64,000 bases of DNA from Schaedlerella glycyrrhizinilytica_A (GTDB lineage: Bacteria; Bacillota; Clostridia; Lachnospirales; Lachnospiraceae). Both the position numbers and the translations under genes were made by a program. The DNA lies in assembly GCF_042852765.1 (NCBI RefSeq), contig NZ_AP031414.1. The stretch is one strand, 5' to 3'. Shown here piece by piece: positions 24,134 through 32,665 of this stretch. How positions within the stretch are numbered: position 1 is the first letter of the stretch; each line of letters begins with the position of its first letter. A model generated the notes under the pieces. That model worked only from the letters and a program-made list of their open reading frames with translations. It searched no databases and was not told the origin of the DNA.

Positions 24134-24466
24134 TTAAAATACAACTACTAAAAGCATCTTGAACGCTTCCTGCCCATATACCGCATGGGGATGGCCTGCT
24201 GGCATGACAATAGATTCTCCTTCGTGCAGCAGATATTCAACGCCATCAATCGTGATTTTTCCGATACCATCCAAGCAGGTGACGAAGGCGTCCCCACCCG
24301 ATTCATGGGTGCTGATCTCTTCGCCCTTTGCGAATGAGAACAGGGTAATACTTACTGCCTGGTTTTGTGTCAAAGTTTTGCTGACAACCTGCCCCTCCTG
24401 ATAAGAAATTTGTTCTCTCAGCGTCAGTACTTCTGATTGAGCAATGTTTTTCATCTTTTTACTCAT
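24134..24466 (-). CDS. small cupin-domain protein
   Basis: The 110-residue protein starts at ATG 24466 after AAGGAGAG; the longer frame lacks a ribosome site. The cupin motifs are visible as ISTHESGGDAFVTCLDG (metal-binding His and Glu region) and HEGESIVMPAGHPHAVYG (second motif with His). Small cupins often accompany hcp genes and may sense or bind a ligand with a metal; the role is not established here. It lies within the minus-strand hcp run, 14 bases below the ferredoxin-like gene. Confidence 0.8.
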   Translation of the reverse strand: MSKKMKNIAQSEVLTLREQISYQEGQVVSKTLTQNQAVSITLFSFAKGEEISTHESGGDAFVTCLDGIGKITIDGVEYLLHEGESIVMPAGHPHAVYGQEAFKMLLVVVF

Positions 24467-24479
24467 AGTATCTCTCCTT

Positions 24480-25190
24480 TTATTCCAAAATTTTACCACC
24501 CAACGAAATCGTAACAATCTGCCAAGGAATGAATTTTCCGCTTGCCTGCAACGCTTTTTTGGCAGCTAATTCCAGACCGCCGCAGCAGGGAACTTCCATG
24601 CGTACAACCGTCACACTTTGAATGTTGTTGTTTTGAATGATCTGCGTCAGCTTTTCGCTGTAGTCTATGCTGTCAAGCTTTGGACAGCCGATAATCGTAA
24701 TTTTCCCACGCATGAAATCCTCGTGCATTCTGGCATAGGCGTATGCACTGCAATCCGCTACAATTAACAATTTTGCGCCGTCAAAATATGGTGCATTAGT
24801 CGGTACCAGTTTGATTTGGCATGGCCATTGTCCCAACTGTGATTCTGTATGTACCCGGGCAGAAGGAGTTGTTTCTTGTGAATGTTGAATACGCTGCATT
24901 CGACTGCCGGGGCAGCCTGTATGGGGAACAGCGGCATGATTGCTTTTCGCTTTTTTCCTCATATTTTCCTGCACAGCTTTTTCATCATAGGCGGAAGCTT
25001 CTCTCTCCACAAAGGAAATTGCACCTGTCGGGCAGGTTGGCAGACAATCTCCCAAACCATCACAATAATCATCTCGCAGAAGTGTTGCTTTGCCGTTTAC
25101 CATGCCGATTGCACCCTCGTGACAAGCTTCGGCACACGCACCACATCCGTTACATTTTTCTTCATCTATTTGGATAATTCTTCGAATCAT
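24480..25190 (-). CDS. 4Fe-4S ferredoxin-like protein of the hcp cluster
   Basis: The 236-residue protein has two N-terminal cysteine motifs, CNGCGACAEACHEGAI and CDGLGDCLPTCPTGAI, giving two cluster sites. A linker and a C-terminal domain follow (LLIVADCSAYAYARMHEDF, GCPKLDS, RMEVPCCGGLELAAKKAL) as in Fe-S proteins encoded with hcp. It is probably an electron carrier or maturation partner of Hcp. It is the first gene of the minus-strand operon and is separated from the HcpR-like gene by a region with a perfect palindrome. Confidence 0.85.
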   Translation of the reverse strand: MIRRIIQIDEEKCNGCGACAEACHEGAIGMVNGKATLLRDDYCDGLGDCLPTCPTGAISFVEREASAYDEKAVQENMRKKAKSNHAAVPHTGCPGSRMQRIQHSQETTPSARVHTESQLGQWPCQIKLVPTNAPYFDGAKLLIVADCSAYAYARMHEDFMRGKITIIGCPKLDSIDYSEKLTQIIQNNNIQSVTVVRMEVPCCGGLELAAKKALQASGKFIPWQIVTISLGGKILE

Positions 25191-25252
25191 TTTATACCAT
25201 CCTTTCTCTTGCCTTTCTGGGCATAGTATATTATAATTAAAAATGAAAATCT

Positions 25253-25266
25253 GTTGTTATAACAAC
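25253..25266. promoter_or_regulatory. candidate HcpR operator
   Basis: GTTGTTATAACAAC is a perfect 14-bp palindrome between the divergent Fe-S operon and the Crp/Fnr-type gene. On the minus strand ATTATA at 25230-25235 reads as TATAAT, about 18 bases away, so the palindrome would sit near -40, an activator position for Crp/Fnr proteins. TATAAT is also present on the plus strand at 25232-25237. Confidence 0.6.
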
Positions 25267-25281
25267 GAAAGGGTAAAAAAT

Positions 25282-25929
25282 ATGAAATTATCCGATATGC
25301 AGCTATTCCGTGGGTTAGAAGAAGATGACATCTCCTCGCTTTTAAGCTGTTTGAATAGTGTAAAACGCAATTATAAAAAAGGAGAAGTAATTCTTTCAGA
25401 AGGGAGTATTATAGAGAATATCGGCATTGTACTGTCAGGCATGGCAATGATATCTTGTAACGATATTTGGGGGAATACCAGCGTTTTAGGAAGTGTTGCA
25501 CCTGGTTCTGTATTTGCTGAGGTATATGCCTGTATTCCGGGACAGCCGATGCTGGTTACAGTGTCTGCCGTGGAAGATACCTCTGTGTTGTTTATGAATG
25601 TGGGTCGTGTTCTGACTACCTGCACAAACGCCTGCCCTTTTCATACAAACCTTGCACGAAATCTACTGACTGTCTGTGCTCATAAAAGTCTGCAACTTTC
25701 ACAAAGGATTTTGCACACCAGTTCCAAATCCATACGAGGCCGATTGATGTCTTATTTTTCAGAATGCGCAAAACATGCCGGAAGCAATTCTTTTCTGATT
25801 CCATATAACCGCCAGCAATTAGCAGATTACTTGAATGTTGACCGCAGTACTATGTGCAACGAGCTTTCTAAAATGCAGAAAGATGGCATGATTGAATACA
25901 AAAAAAATCGTATTTTGCTCAAAGACTGA
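25282..25929 (+). CDS. Crp/Fnr-family regulator, HcpR-like
   Basis: The 215-residue protein starts at ATG 25282 after AAAGGG; the longer frame would begin inside the palindrome. It has an N-terminal cyclic-nucleotide-binding-type beta roll (LFRGLEEDDISSLLSCL...GEVILSEGSI...GSVFAEVYA), a long dimer helix and a C-terminal winged helix (IPYNRQQLADYLNVDRSTMCNELSKMQKDGMIEYKK). Divergent placement from the Hcp-type genes suggests it senses nitric oxide and activates them. HcpR proteins are known to do this; the assignment is by context. Confidence 0.85.
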   Translation: MKLSDMQLFRGLEEDDISSLLSCLNSVKRNYKKGEVILSEGSIIENIGIVLSGMAMISCNDIWGNTSVLGSVAPGSVFAEVYACIPGQPMLVTVSAVEDTSVLFMNVGRVLTTCTNACPFHTNLARNLLTVCAHKSLQLSQRILHTSSKSIRGRLMSYFSECAKHAGSNSFLIPYNRQQLADYLNVDRSTMCNELSKMQKDGMIEYKKNRILLKD

Positions 25930-26045
25930 GATTTAAGGAATGGTATGAATTTGAATAGAGATTGATTTTTTAAGCAAAATCGCTTATGATCTGAAATAGA
26001 ATATAGTGCTATTATCCACAGTTACAGAGCAAGTGTTATCAACAC

Positions 26046-26177
26046 CGATAACAAAATGATAACATTAGCCTGTATAGGCAGGATAATATGGATAAATCAA
26101 ATAATCAAAAGAACTGTAAACACGACAGAGAATAATCTCTAAACAAAATTGATTAGTAATTGCCGAGTTTGAGTGAT
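26046..26177 (+). repeat. module boundary unit C
   Basis: GATAACA at 26047 and 26058 (11-base period) is followed by the core GCCGAGTTTGAGTGA starting at 26162, 116 bases after the start of the first repeat unit. It separates the hcp module from the decayed AlbA_2 gene. Confidence 0.65.
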
Positions 26178-26289
26178 TGAAAAATTTTCACAGATTATTT
26201 TACATATCAGGTAATTTATATGATAACTTGAATTGATTTAAAGTAATGCGCTATCAAAACATTGAATTTTTATTAAATGAGGTTATGCA

Positions 26290-27369
26290 ATAAGTTTTGA
26301 AGAACGAACATTATCGGAAAAGGATTTGATTTCATTATTTGCAATAGAAGAAAATCACTTTAATGATTTTAAGTCAAAAGATATTGAAGGGAAGAAATTG
26401 AGTCGGACAATATCTGCATTTGCAAATGCAAGTGGAGGCGATGTTTATTTAGGGATAAGAGAAGAAAATGAAACCAAGATAAAGCATTGGGAAGGATTTA
26501 AATCGATTGAGGATGCTAATGGATTTATATAGATGATATCAAATTTGATGGTAATGACAAATAATTATGAGGTAGTGTTTTTGAAACATCCAGTACTTGC
26601 AACATATGTATTACAAGTTACTATTTTTAAAACACAATCTATAGTATATTGTACTGATGGAAAAATTCCTTATGTTAGAAAAGGGGCTCAAAATCTTCCT
26701 TGCGATACTCTGGAGAAGATAAGACGTTTGGAATTGGACAAGGGAATTTCTTCCTTTGAGAATGAGGTGGTTGCTGAATCAGATTTTTCGGATGTAGACA
26801 ATTCTGCAGTTTGGGAAAAGTTTAAAAATAGCATTGTGCCAGATACAAGTACTGAAGCATGGTTAAAAAAACAACGATTGTTTGTTGATAAGAAGTTAAC
26901 TGTTGCGGCGCTATTGTTATTTTCCGACGAGCCGCAGATTTGTTTGCCTAAGCGTTCATCAATAAAAAATTTTCGATATCAGACTAGTGGGGAAGCGGAG
27001 CGGGATACGTTAGTTGGCGTCCCAGTTACAGTTGAGGGATGCGCGTATAGTCAAATTTATGAGGCTGTTAGTAAAACAAAAGAGATTATTGAATCAATCA
27101 AAAAATTTGGCAAGGAATTTGAAACTATAGAATATCCAGAAGAAATAGTTGTCGATTATTTACTAAAAAACGATAGTATAACAAATCGGATAGGTAGAAA
27201 TATTACAGGAATAAAATCTGAAAATAGCATGAAAAGAATATTTTGGAAACTTAGAGACGCAGGAATGTTATATATGATAGGAGCAGGTTCTGCTGCAGCT
27301 TGGAAGAAGACAGATGATTTTGAAAGTAAAGCGAAAACCTTGAAGGTCAATAAGAACAAAGAAGATTAA
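26290..27369 (+). pseudogene. AlbA_2-domain ATP-binding protein, decayed
   Basis: One frame runs from 26281 to 27369 with a single in-frame TAG at 26530. The N-terminal part (SEKDLISLFAIEENHFNDFKSKDIE...AFANASGGDVYLGI) is the AlbA_2/Schlafen-type domain, and the C-terminal part (LPKRSSIKNFRYQ...VEGCAYSQIYEAV) matches the rest of these putative regulators. GAGG at 26279 is correctly spaced for a start at 26290, but the codon is ATA. Thus both the start (ATG to ATA) and one codon (probably CAG to TAG) are mutated. Shorter pieces could still start at TTG 26326 or ATG 26533. Confidence 0.65.
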
Positions 27370-27402
27370 GTTTTACATCGAAATCAACTGTTAAGCCGAT
27401 TG

Positions 27403-27535
27403 TGGCAACATTTTGGCAACAGAAAATCAGCAAGCCAGAATAATTGATGTAATTGAAGTAAAAAATGGCGTGTATCTGCATAAAACTTAAACAAATATAG
27501 TTAAGAACAACAAAGGACACGCCGAATTCGAGTAG
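27403..27535 (+). repeat. module boundary unit B
   Basis: TGGCAACA at 27403 and 27414, with the core GCCGAATTCGAGTAG at 27521, 118 bases from the first repeat. It is nearly a copy of unit A, 11.4 kb away. It also has an inverted pair GGCGTGT / ACACGCC (27468 region and 27517). Confidence 0.75.
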
Positions 27536-27555
27536 CAAAGAAAAGGGGTGAAAAG

Positions 27556-27579
27556 ATGAGTGGATTTTCTTGCAGATAA
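27556..27579 (+). CDS. leader peptide MSGFSCR of the ABC-F gene
   Basis: AAGGGGTG (27543-27550) is well spaced from ATG 27556, which opens a seven-codon frame ending at TAA 27577-27579. The codons F-S-C-R lie on the first arm of the downstream RNA fold, so a ribosome stalled here would block that arm. Such leaders control many ABC-F resistance genes. Expression is inferred. Confidence 0.6.
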   Translation: MSGFSCR

Positions 27580-27745
27580 TTGAAACGATACAATAATTCT
27601 GTTTTACGGGATTATTGTGTCCATTGCAAGAAAGTTACAAATCTATCACTCATTATATAGAATGATCCGTGTTTGAGCATGGATTTATATCGAAGATATT
27701 GAGCTGCAGGAGTTACTTTCTTGCAGCTTATTTTGATATAAATTT
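27565..27745 (+). promoter_or_regulatory. candidate ribosome-controlled attenuator
   Basis: Segment 1 TTTCTTGCA (27566-27574, inside the leader peptide) pairs with segment 2 TGCAAGAAA (27625-27633), enclosing ACAATAAT/ATTATTGT (27590/27611). Segment 2, extended to TGCAAGAAAGTTAC, can instead pair at 13 of 14 positions with segment 3 GTTACTTTCTTGCA (27712-27725). Segment 3 otherwise pairs as TGCAGCT (27722) with AGCTGCA (27702) in a terminator-like hairpin followed by TATTTT. Stalling on the leader would free segment 2 and prevent termination. Confidence 0.65.
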
Positions 27746-27765
27746 TAGGATGGAGGAATGACATT

Positions 27766-29226
27766 ATGTCAATGATCAAAGTGGAAGACCTGACATTTTC
27801 TTATCCGTCAAGCTATGATCTGATATTTGATCGGGTCAGTTTTCAGATCGATACGGATTGGAAGCTTGGTTTTGTAGGAAGAAATGGAAGAGGAAAGACA
27901 ACATTTTTAAATCTTTTGTTAGGGAAATATGAGTATCGTGGAAAAATCACCAGTAATGTGCGTTTTGATTACTTTCCGTATCCGATCACTGATAAGGAAA
28001 GGCAGACCGCAGATATTTTACAGGAAATATGTCCGGATGCAAAAGAGTGGGAAATACGGAGAGAGCTTTCGTATCTCGATGTGGAGATGGAGGTGCTGTG
28101 GAGAACTTTTGAGACACTTTCAAATGGAGAGCAGACAAAAATTTTATTGGCGGCGCTGTTTTTGAGCGAGGGAAATTTTCTGCTGATTGATGAACCTACC
28201 AATCATTTAGATACAGCTGCACGAGAAAAGGTATCTGAGTATCTTAATAAGAAAAAAGGTTTTATACTTGTATCGCATGACCGGCGATTTTTAGATGGAT
28301 GCGTGGATCATATTTTGTCGATAAACCGCGCGGATATAGAAGTGCAAAGCGGAAATTTTTCATCCTGGATGGAAAATTTTGAGCGGAGACAGGAATCGGA
28401 ACTATTACAAAATGAACGTTTAAAAAAGGATATAAGCAGACTGCAGAAATCCGCGGAACGTTCTGCAGGATGGTCCGATCATGTGGAGGCTTCTAAAATC
28501 GGCGCGGCGGATAAAGGGTATGTCGGTCATAAATCGGCAAAAATGATGAAACGTTCCAAGACGATTGAGAAGAGAAAACAGCAGGCAATCGAACAAAAAG
28601 CCGTTCTGCTAAAAAATGTGGAGACTGTAAATGCGTTGAAAATGAATCCGGAAGCGTATCATTCAGATATACTGGCTTCATTTTCGGAGACGGCTGTCAT
28701 GTATGAAGATCGAGCGATCAGCAGACCGGTTTCGTTTCAGGTGAGAACTGGAGATCGTGTTTTCATCGAGGGCAAAAACGGGAGCGGGAAAAGTAGTTTG
28801 TTGAAGTTATTGGCGGGAGAGTCGTTGGAACATACCGGCACAGTAACGATAGGATCGGGACTTCAGATCTCTTATGTACCTCAGGATACTTCTTATCTGA
28901 CAGGAACTTTAGCGGAATTTGCTGAAAAAAATAATCTGGATGAGAGTCTATTTAAAACCGTTTTGAGAAAAATGGATTTTGAGCGGGTACAGTTTGAAAA
29001 AGATATGAAAGAATTTTCGGGAGGACAAAAGAAAAAAGTCTTGATCGCGAAAAGTTTATGTGAACGGGCTCATTTATATGTATGGGACGAACCACTCAAT
29101 TTTATTGATGTTTATTCCAGAATGCAGATTGAACAATTGATAGAAAAATTTTCACCGACAATGCTTTTGGTAGAACATGATATGGCGTTTCGGGATGCGG
29201 TTGCAACAAAAGTGATTGAGATCTAG
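27766..29226 (+). CDS. Lsa-family ABC-F ribosomal protection protein
   Basis: The 486-residue protein has two ABC ATPase domains and no membrane part. Domain 1 has Walker A GRNGRGKTT, LSNGEQTK and LLIDEPTNHLDT; domain 2 has GKNGSGKSS, FSGGQKKK and YVWDEPLNFID. The interdomain linker (about 190-270) is long and basic. Length and the N-terminal MSMIKVEDLTFSYP match Lsa/CplR-type proteins, which displace lincosamides, streptogramin A and pleuromutilins from the ribosome. GGAGG precedes the ATG. The leader peptide and attenuator upstream point to drug-induced expression. Confidence 0.9.
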   Translation: MSMIKVEDLTFSYPSSYDLIFDRVSFQIDTDWKLGFVGRNGRGKTTFLNLLLGKYEYRGKITSNVRFDYFPYPITDKERQTADILQEICPDAKEWEIRRELSYLDVEMEVLWRTFETLSNGEQTKILLAALFLSEGNFLLIDEPTNHLDTAAREKVSEYLNKKKGFILVSHDRRFLDGCVDHILSINRADIEVQSGNFSSWMENFERRQESELLQNERLKKDISRLQKSAERSAGWSDHVEASKIGAADKGYVGHKSAKMMKRSKTIEKRKQQAIEQKAVLLKNVETVNALKMNPEAYHSDILASFSETAVMYEDRAISRPVSFQVRTGDRVFIEGKNGSGKSSLLKLLAGESLEHTGTVTIGSGLQISYVPQDTSYLTGTLAEFAEKNNLDESLFKTVLRKMDFERVQFEKDMKEFSGGQKKKVLIAKSLCERAHLYVWDEPLNFIDVYSRMQIEQLIEKFSPTMLLVEHDMAFRDAVATKVIEI

Positions 29227-29236
29227 GGGGGATGTA

Positions 29237-29566
29237 TTATTCATTCCCCCATATTTTCAGCGTTTTCAGCAGCTTTTCTTTACTTTCCGGGTCCATTTTC
29301 TGAATCTGTGTAAAAAGCTCCCGGTCAAGTGCCGTTTCCTGATAATCGGAATCAATCTTTCCGATGAGAGAATCCAGAGAAATCCCGGCTAATTTTGCAT
29401 AATAGATCAAAATGCGAAGCGACATGGCAGTCCGGTTATTTTCAACATTACTGATATAGCCGGGGGTGACTTCCAGAGCGGCAGCGACATCAGCCTGTGT
29501 GAGATTCATTTGGATCCGCATATCCTTTATTTTTGAACCTAAATTTGTGTAATCTTCTTGTTTCAT
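29237..29566 (-). CDS. XRE-family regulator
   Basis: The 109-residue protein starts at ATG 29566 after AAAGGGG; the longer frame has no ribosome site. The helix-turn-helix is at about residues 8-62 (LGSKIKDMRIQMNLTQADVAAALEVTPGYISNVENNRT), followed by a tail with a helical dimerisation part. Its gene end faces the ABC-F gene and its start faces the 535-residue protein gene, across an AT-rich 180-base divergent region. It could regulate that gene. The ligand is unknown. Confidence 0.88.
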   Translation of the reverse strand: MKQEDYTNLGSKIKDMRIQMNLTQADVAAALEVTPGYISNVENNRTAMSLRILIYYAKLAGISLDSLIGKIDSDYQETALDRELFTQIQKMDPESKEKLLKTLKIWGNE

Positions 29567-29743
29567 TTTAATCCCCTTTCTGATGCAATTGTTGTGTAGA
29601 GTCATATAGCATAAAAATGAGTTTGATATATTTTATCACTATACAAAGTATACATAAAATATATCTTGAAATAAACATAGTAATTATATATAATATATAC
29701 TATAAATATATCAAAAGAAAAATGAGGAAAGGAAGAGACGCGG

Positions 29744-31351
29744 ATGGGTGTTTGTATATCTTTAAGTATTTCAAAGGCAGTGACACCGCAGGAGTGGCGA
29801 GAAGTATATGAAGAAGCACTGTGTCTGGCAAAAGAATTGAATTTGGCAATGCGTAAGGAAGTAAGGATTCATGGAATTGATACGATCTGCCTTGTGCCGG
29901 TAGATGAGTTTGAGCAGACTTCGGGTTGTAACAACGAGCACATGCGCTATTTCTGGAGTGCGGATGGAGATTATCTTTATATGCGCACTGCTGAGTCCTT
30001 TTCAATGCCAAGAGATCTTGTTAAGCAGGAGGATGTGGATCCGGATGCCGGAGATGCGATGATCGCTAAGTTACCGGAGTATCTGGATTATCCATGGGAC
30101 GATTCGGAATTTGACAATGCGTATTGTCTGTGGAGAGGCAAGACACAGGGAGAACCTTATCATATGTATTTGCTTGCGATCGCATGCTTTATCGAAGTAA
30201 AATTAGGTACAAAAGCCTTTGTTTCCGGGGATATTACGAGAAGTCAGTGTAAGCGTGCTGTTGCGATCGCAAACCAGTTTTTGAAAAAGCCGATCGATAT
30301 GCCGGATCGCTGTTATATGGAGCGTTTTTGGAAGCGTGTGTCAGTTTTACCGTTTACAGAAGAAGAGAAGCTTGAGATTCTCCGAAGTTTTTATCTGGGA
30401 ATAAAAGGAGCTGAGTTCGGAGCGTTTATACGCAAAGTATATTCGGAGGAGACCATTGACACAGTATGGAAAAAAGAATTTCGCCATCTAAAGATTGGAA
30501 CGATTGGATTTTCTGACAGTTTTTCTGCGTATATGATTCAGGGGTTCGATCTGCAGAAACTATGCGAATTTGTACAATTTAAAGATGAACAAGAGAAAAC
30601 GGAGACGCAATATGAAGCATTTGTGAAGCTGGTTATGGATGCCAAGCTTCATATACCGGAGAAAAGCTGCGTGGATATTTGGGAGACTGATCAGAATGTG
30701 GAGACACCATATGGTATCGATTTTTTCATACATCAATTTTGGCGTAGTACTTTCGGAAATGAGAACGTTGATCGCTATATCCCGTTGGAGGAGATACGGA
30801 TGGCGCTGCTCATGGGAATTGGGGAGAAGTGCGATGTGAATCGGATGATAGATACATATTTGGAAACAGAAGCGAAAGAGCGGAATACGTCTTTCGAGGA
30901 AGAATTGTTGGTTCATGAATCGGGACAGGCAGAGAAGAAAGAACATTATGACATTAACAGGTTGGATGAATTACAATTTTATGAGACAGGAAGTACGATC
31001 ACTCCGGGTATTAGAAAAGCGATCGGAAAATTAATACGATTTTCAGAAGACACATTGAAAGAAGACACTTATAAAAAGCTGATGGAGGAGAAAACTCAAA
31101 AACGAAAAGAATGGATGATCAGGCAGAACAGATCTATTTTGATCCGTGATAAAGACTGGGAAAAGATTTTTTTTGATATTGAAACAGACGATAAATCTTT
31201 TGCCCGTTATTATCCGATGGTTCGGATTAAAATAACGGACAGTACATGGGAGATAGTGAAAGCGCTGCTGATCAATGATGAATTGTATGAATATAGCAAA
31301 GAATTGGCAGAGCAGTATACGGACGAGGAGGCAGATTCGGTACCGGTATAG
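29744..31351 (+). CDS. conserved hypothetical 535-residue protein
   Basis: The soluble protein starts at ATG 29744 after GAGGAAAGG. It has no signal peptide or membrane helix and no catalytic motif that I recognise. The N-terminal 100 residues (ISLSISKAVTPQEWREVYEEALCLAKELNLAM...YFWSADGDYLYM) look like a distinct domain. The rest is helical and charged, with KRKEWMIRQNRSILIRDKDWEKIFFDI near the end. I recall relatives in Lachnospiraceae without function. It is divergent from the XRE regulator, and a bidirectional terminator follows. Confidence 0.6.
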   Translation: MGVCISLSISKAVTPQEWREVYEEALCLAKELNLAMRKEVRIHGIDTICLVPVDEFEQTSGCNNEHMRYFWSADGDYLYMRTAESFSMPRDLVKQEDVDPDAGDAMIAKLPEYLDYPWDDSEFDNAYCLWRGKTQGEPYHMYLLAIACFIEVKLGTKAFVSGDITRSQCKRAVAIANQFLKKPIDMPDRCYMERFWKRVSVLPFTEEEKLEILRSFYLGIKGAEFGAFIRKVYSEETIDTVWKKEFRHLKIGTIGFSDSFSAYMIQGFDLQKLCEFVQFKDEQEKTETQYEAFVKLVMDAKLHIPEKSCVDIWETDQNVETPYGIDFFIHQFWRSTFGNENVDRYIPLEEIRMALLMGIGEKCDVNRMIDTYLETEAKERNTSFEEELLVHESGQAEKKEHYDINRLDELQFYETGSTITPGIRKAIGKLIRFSEDTLKEDTYKKLMEEKTQKRKEWMIRQNRSILIRDKDWEKIFFDIETDDKSFARYYPMVRIKITDSTWEIVKALLINDELYEYSKELAEQYTDEEADSVPV

Positions 31352-31375
31352 TGGAAAACAGCATAGATATACAAG

Positions 31376-31406
31376 GAAAAACACTTTCGGACTTCAAAGT
31401 GTTTTT
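31376..31406. terminator. bidirectional terminator between convergent genes
   Basis: AAAAACACTTT / AAAGTGTTTTT flanks a short loop, with A- and T-runs on both sides. It overlaps the last codon of the AraC-type gene and follows the 535-residue gene. Confidence 0.8.
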
Positions 31407-32665
31407 GACGGCGAGTGTACAGTTTTCCGATAAGAAAGTGGTGTTTCACCGGCATATTTTTTGAACTGTGTACAAAAATAAGAGACAGAGTGAAATGCCA
31501 GCCGTTCGCTGATTTCCTGGACTTCCATGGAGGTTGTATCAAGAAAGATTTTAGCTAGTGCTATTTTTTGCTCCAGAATATAGTTTTTTATGTTTTTACC
31601 GGTATCTTTCTTAAATAATGTTGTGAGGTAGTATGTATTATAGCCGAGTTCCGAAGCAATTGTATTTAGGGAGATCACTTCGAAAATATGTTTTTCGACA
31701 TAAGTGCAAATGAATCGGACAATCGGAGAATAATTTTGAGTGCGGATCTCGTGAACCTGTTTTACGAATGTATGATATATCTTACCGGATAAGGTGTATA
31801 CTTCATTTTCTGTGTTACAAAGTTCCACTTGCTGGATATAGAAATCACTGAGTGAATAGGCGGCTTCCGAAGGCATGCCTCCGTCGACGGCAGCGCGGGT
31901 GATCAGTGTTGTCTGGGTAATGATCAGGTTTTTTGCCTGACGCAGCGGATCATGATTGGAAAGGGTTCCCACGACAGTGCCATCGTTCATATCGGAATAG
32001 GGGGGCGCAGTAACATTTCCGCAGCGCACATTTTCCAGCATTGTTTTTTCGGCAAGCTGCGAACCATGAGACTTCGGAATATGATATTTTTGATTATTGC
32101 TTGTATTCATCAGTTCAGAGAGTGTGATATTCTCAGCAAGGGATTCTTTTGTTGCCTGATGTGTGGAAATAATAGCGGCTGAATCCAAGTTCCGGTTATA
32201 AAGTCCATAATACACCATGGCTGCATATTGTTGAAACTGCATATAAGGGACAACGGGAATATCTTTCAGCATTTTTAAAAAACGGATCTGAGAGGAAACA
32301 GACATATTTTGGAAATCCAATTTTTTCTGAAAATAGACCGGAGTAACTTCTGTTTCAAAAACTGGTCCGAATACGAGAAAAGATTCTGAAGCTGTAAGTG
32401 GAAAGATAAACCAATTCAAATGTAGTACATCTGAAAAATAAAATGGTGCATGTGCTTTGGATCCGGCGAGATCTTCTGGGGTGAACGGACAGTTGAGGAA
32501 AAAGAAGTTGCTGACGTAATTCTTCCAGTTGGAAAGAGAAGAGAGAAGATGAAACTCTTTATCAAAAAGACTGAAAGAAATTTTTGTTGTAGCATGGATG
32601 TTGTTAAATAAAAATGTTAAATGGGATTCAAAATCTTTGGAAAGAGGATCGTGTGAGTTTTTCAT
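31394..32665 (-). CDS. AraC-family transcriptional regulator
   Basis: The 423-residue protein has an AraC/XylS C-terminal domain with two helix-turn-helix motifs (about 320-415: ISLNTIASELGYNTYYLTTLFKKDTGKNIKNYI and VQEISERLAFHSVSYFCTQFKKYAGETPLSYR). The first 300 residues form a ligand- or signal-binding part not resembling a cupin. It is divergent from the beta-glucosidase gene across about 150 AT-rich bases and probably regulates it in response to a plant-sugar signal. That link is inferred from position. Confidence 0.9.
   Translation of the reverse strand: MKNSHDPLSKDFESHLTFLFNNIHATTKISFSLFDKEFHLLSSLSNWKNYVSNFFFLNCPFTPEDLAGSKAHAPFYFSDVLHLNWFIFPLTASESFLVFGPVFETEVTPVYFQKKLDFQNMSVSSQIRFLKMLKDIPVVPYMQFQQYAAMVYYGLYNRNLDSAAIISTHQATKESLAENITLSELMNTSNNQKYHIPKSHGSQLAEKTMLENVRCGNVTAPPYSDMNDGTVVGTLSNHDPLRQAKNLIITQTTLITRAAVDGGMPSEAAYSLSDFYIQQVELCNTENEVYTLSGKIYHTFVKQVHEIRTQNYSPIVRFICTYVEKHIFEVISLNTIASELGYNTYYLTTLFKKDTGKNIKNYILEQKIALAKIFLDTTSMEVQEISERLAFHSVSYFCTQFKKYAGETPLSYRKTVHSPSKTL

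Noticed and set aside
15861..27535. tRNA gene remnants at the boundary cores
   Set aside because: GTTCGAAT-like text resembles a tRNA T-loop, but no acceptor, D or anticodon arms and no CCA-type end could be matched around any of the five cores.
15974..27535. Integron with attC sites
   Set aside because: The repeated boundary architecture is cassette-like, but the attC consensus (GTTRRRY and its paired inverted arms) and an integron integrase are not present.
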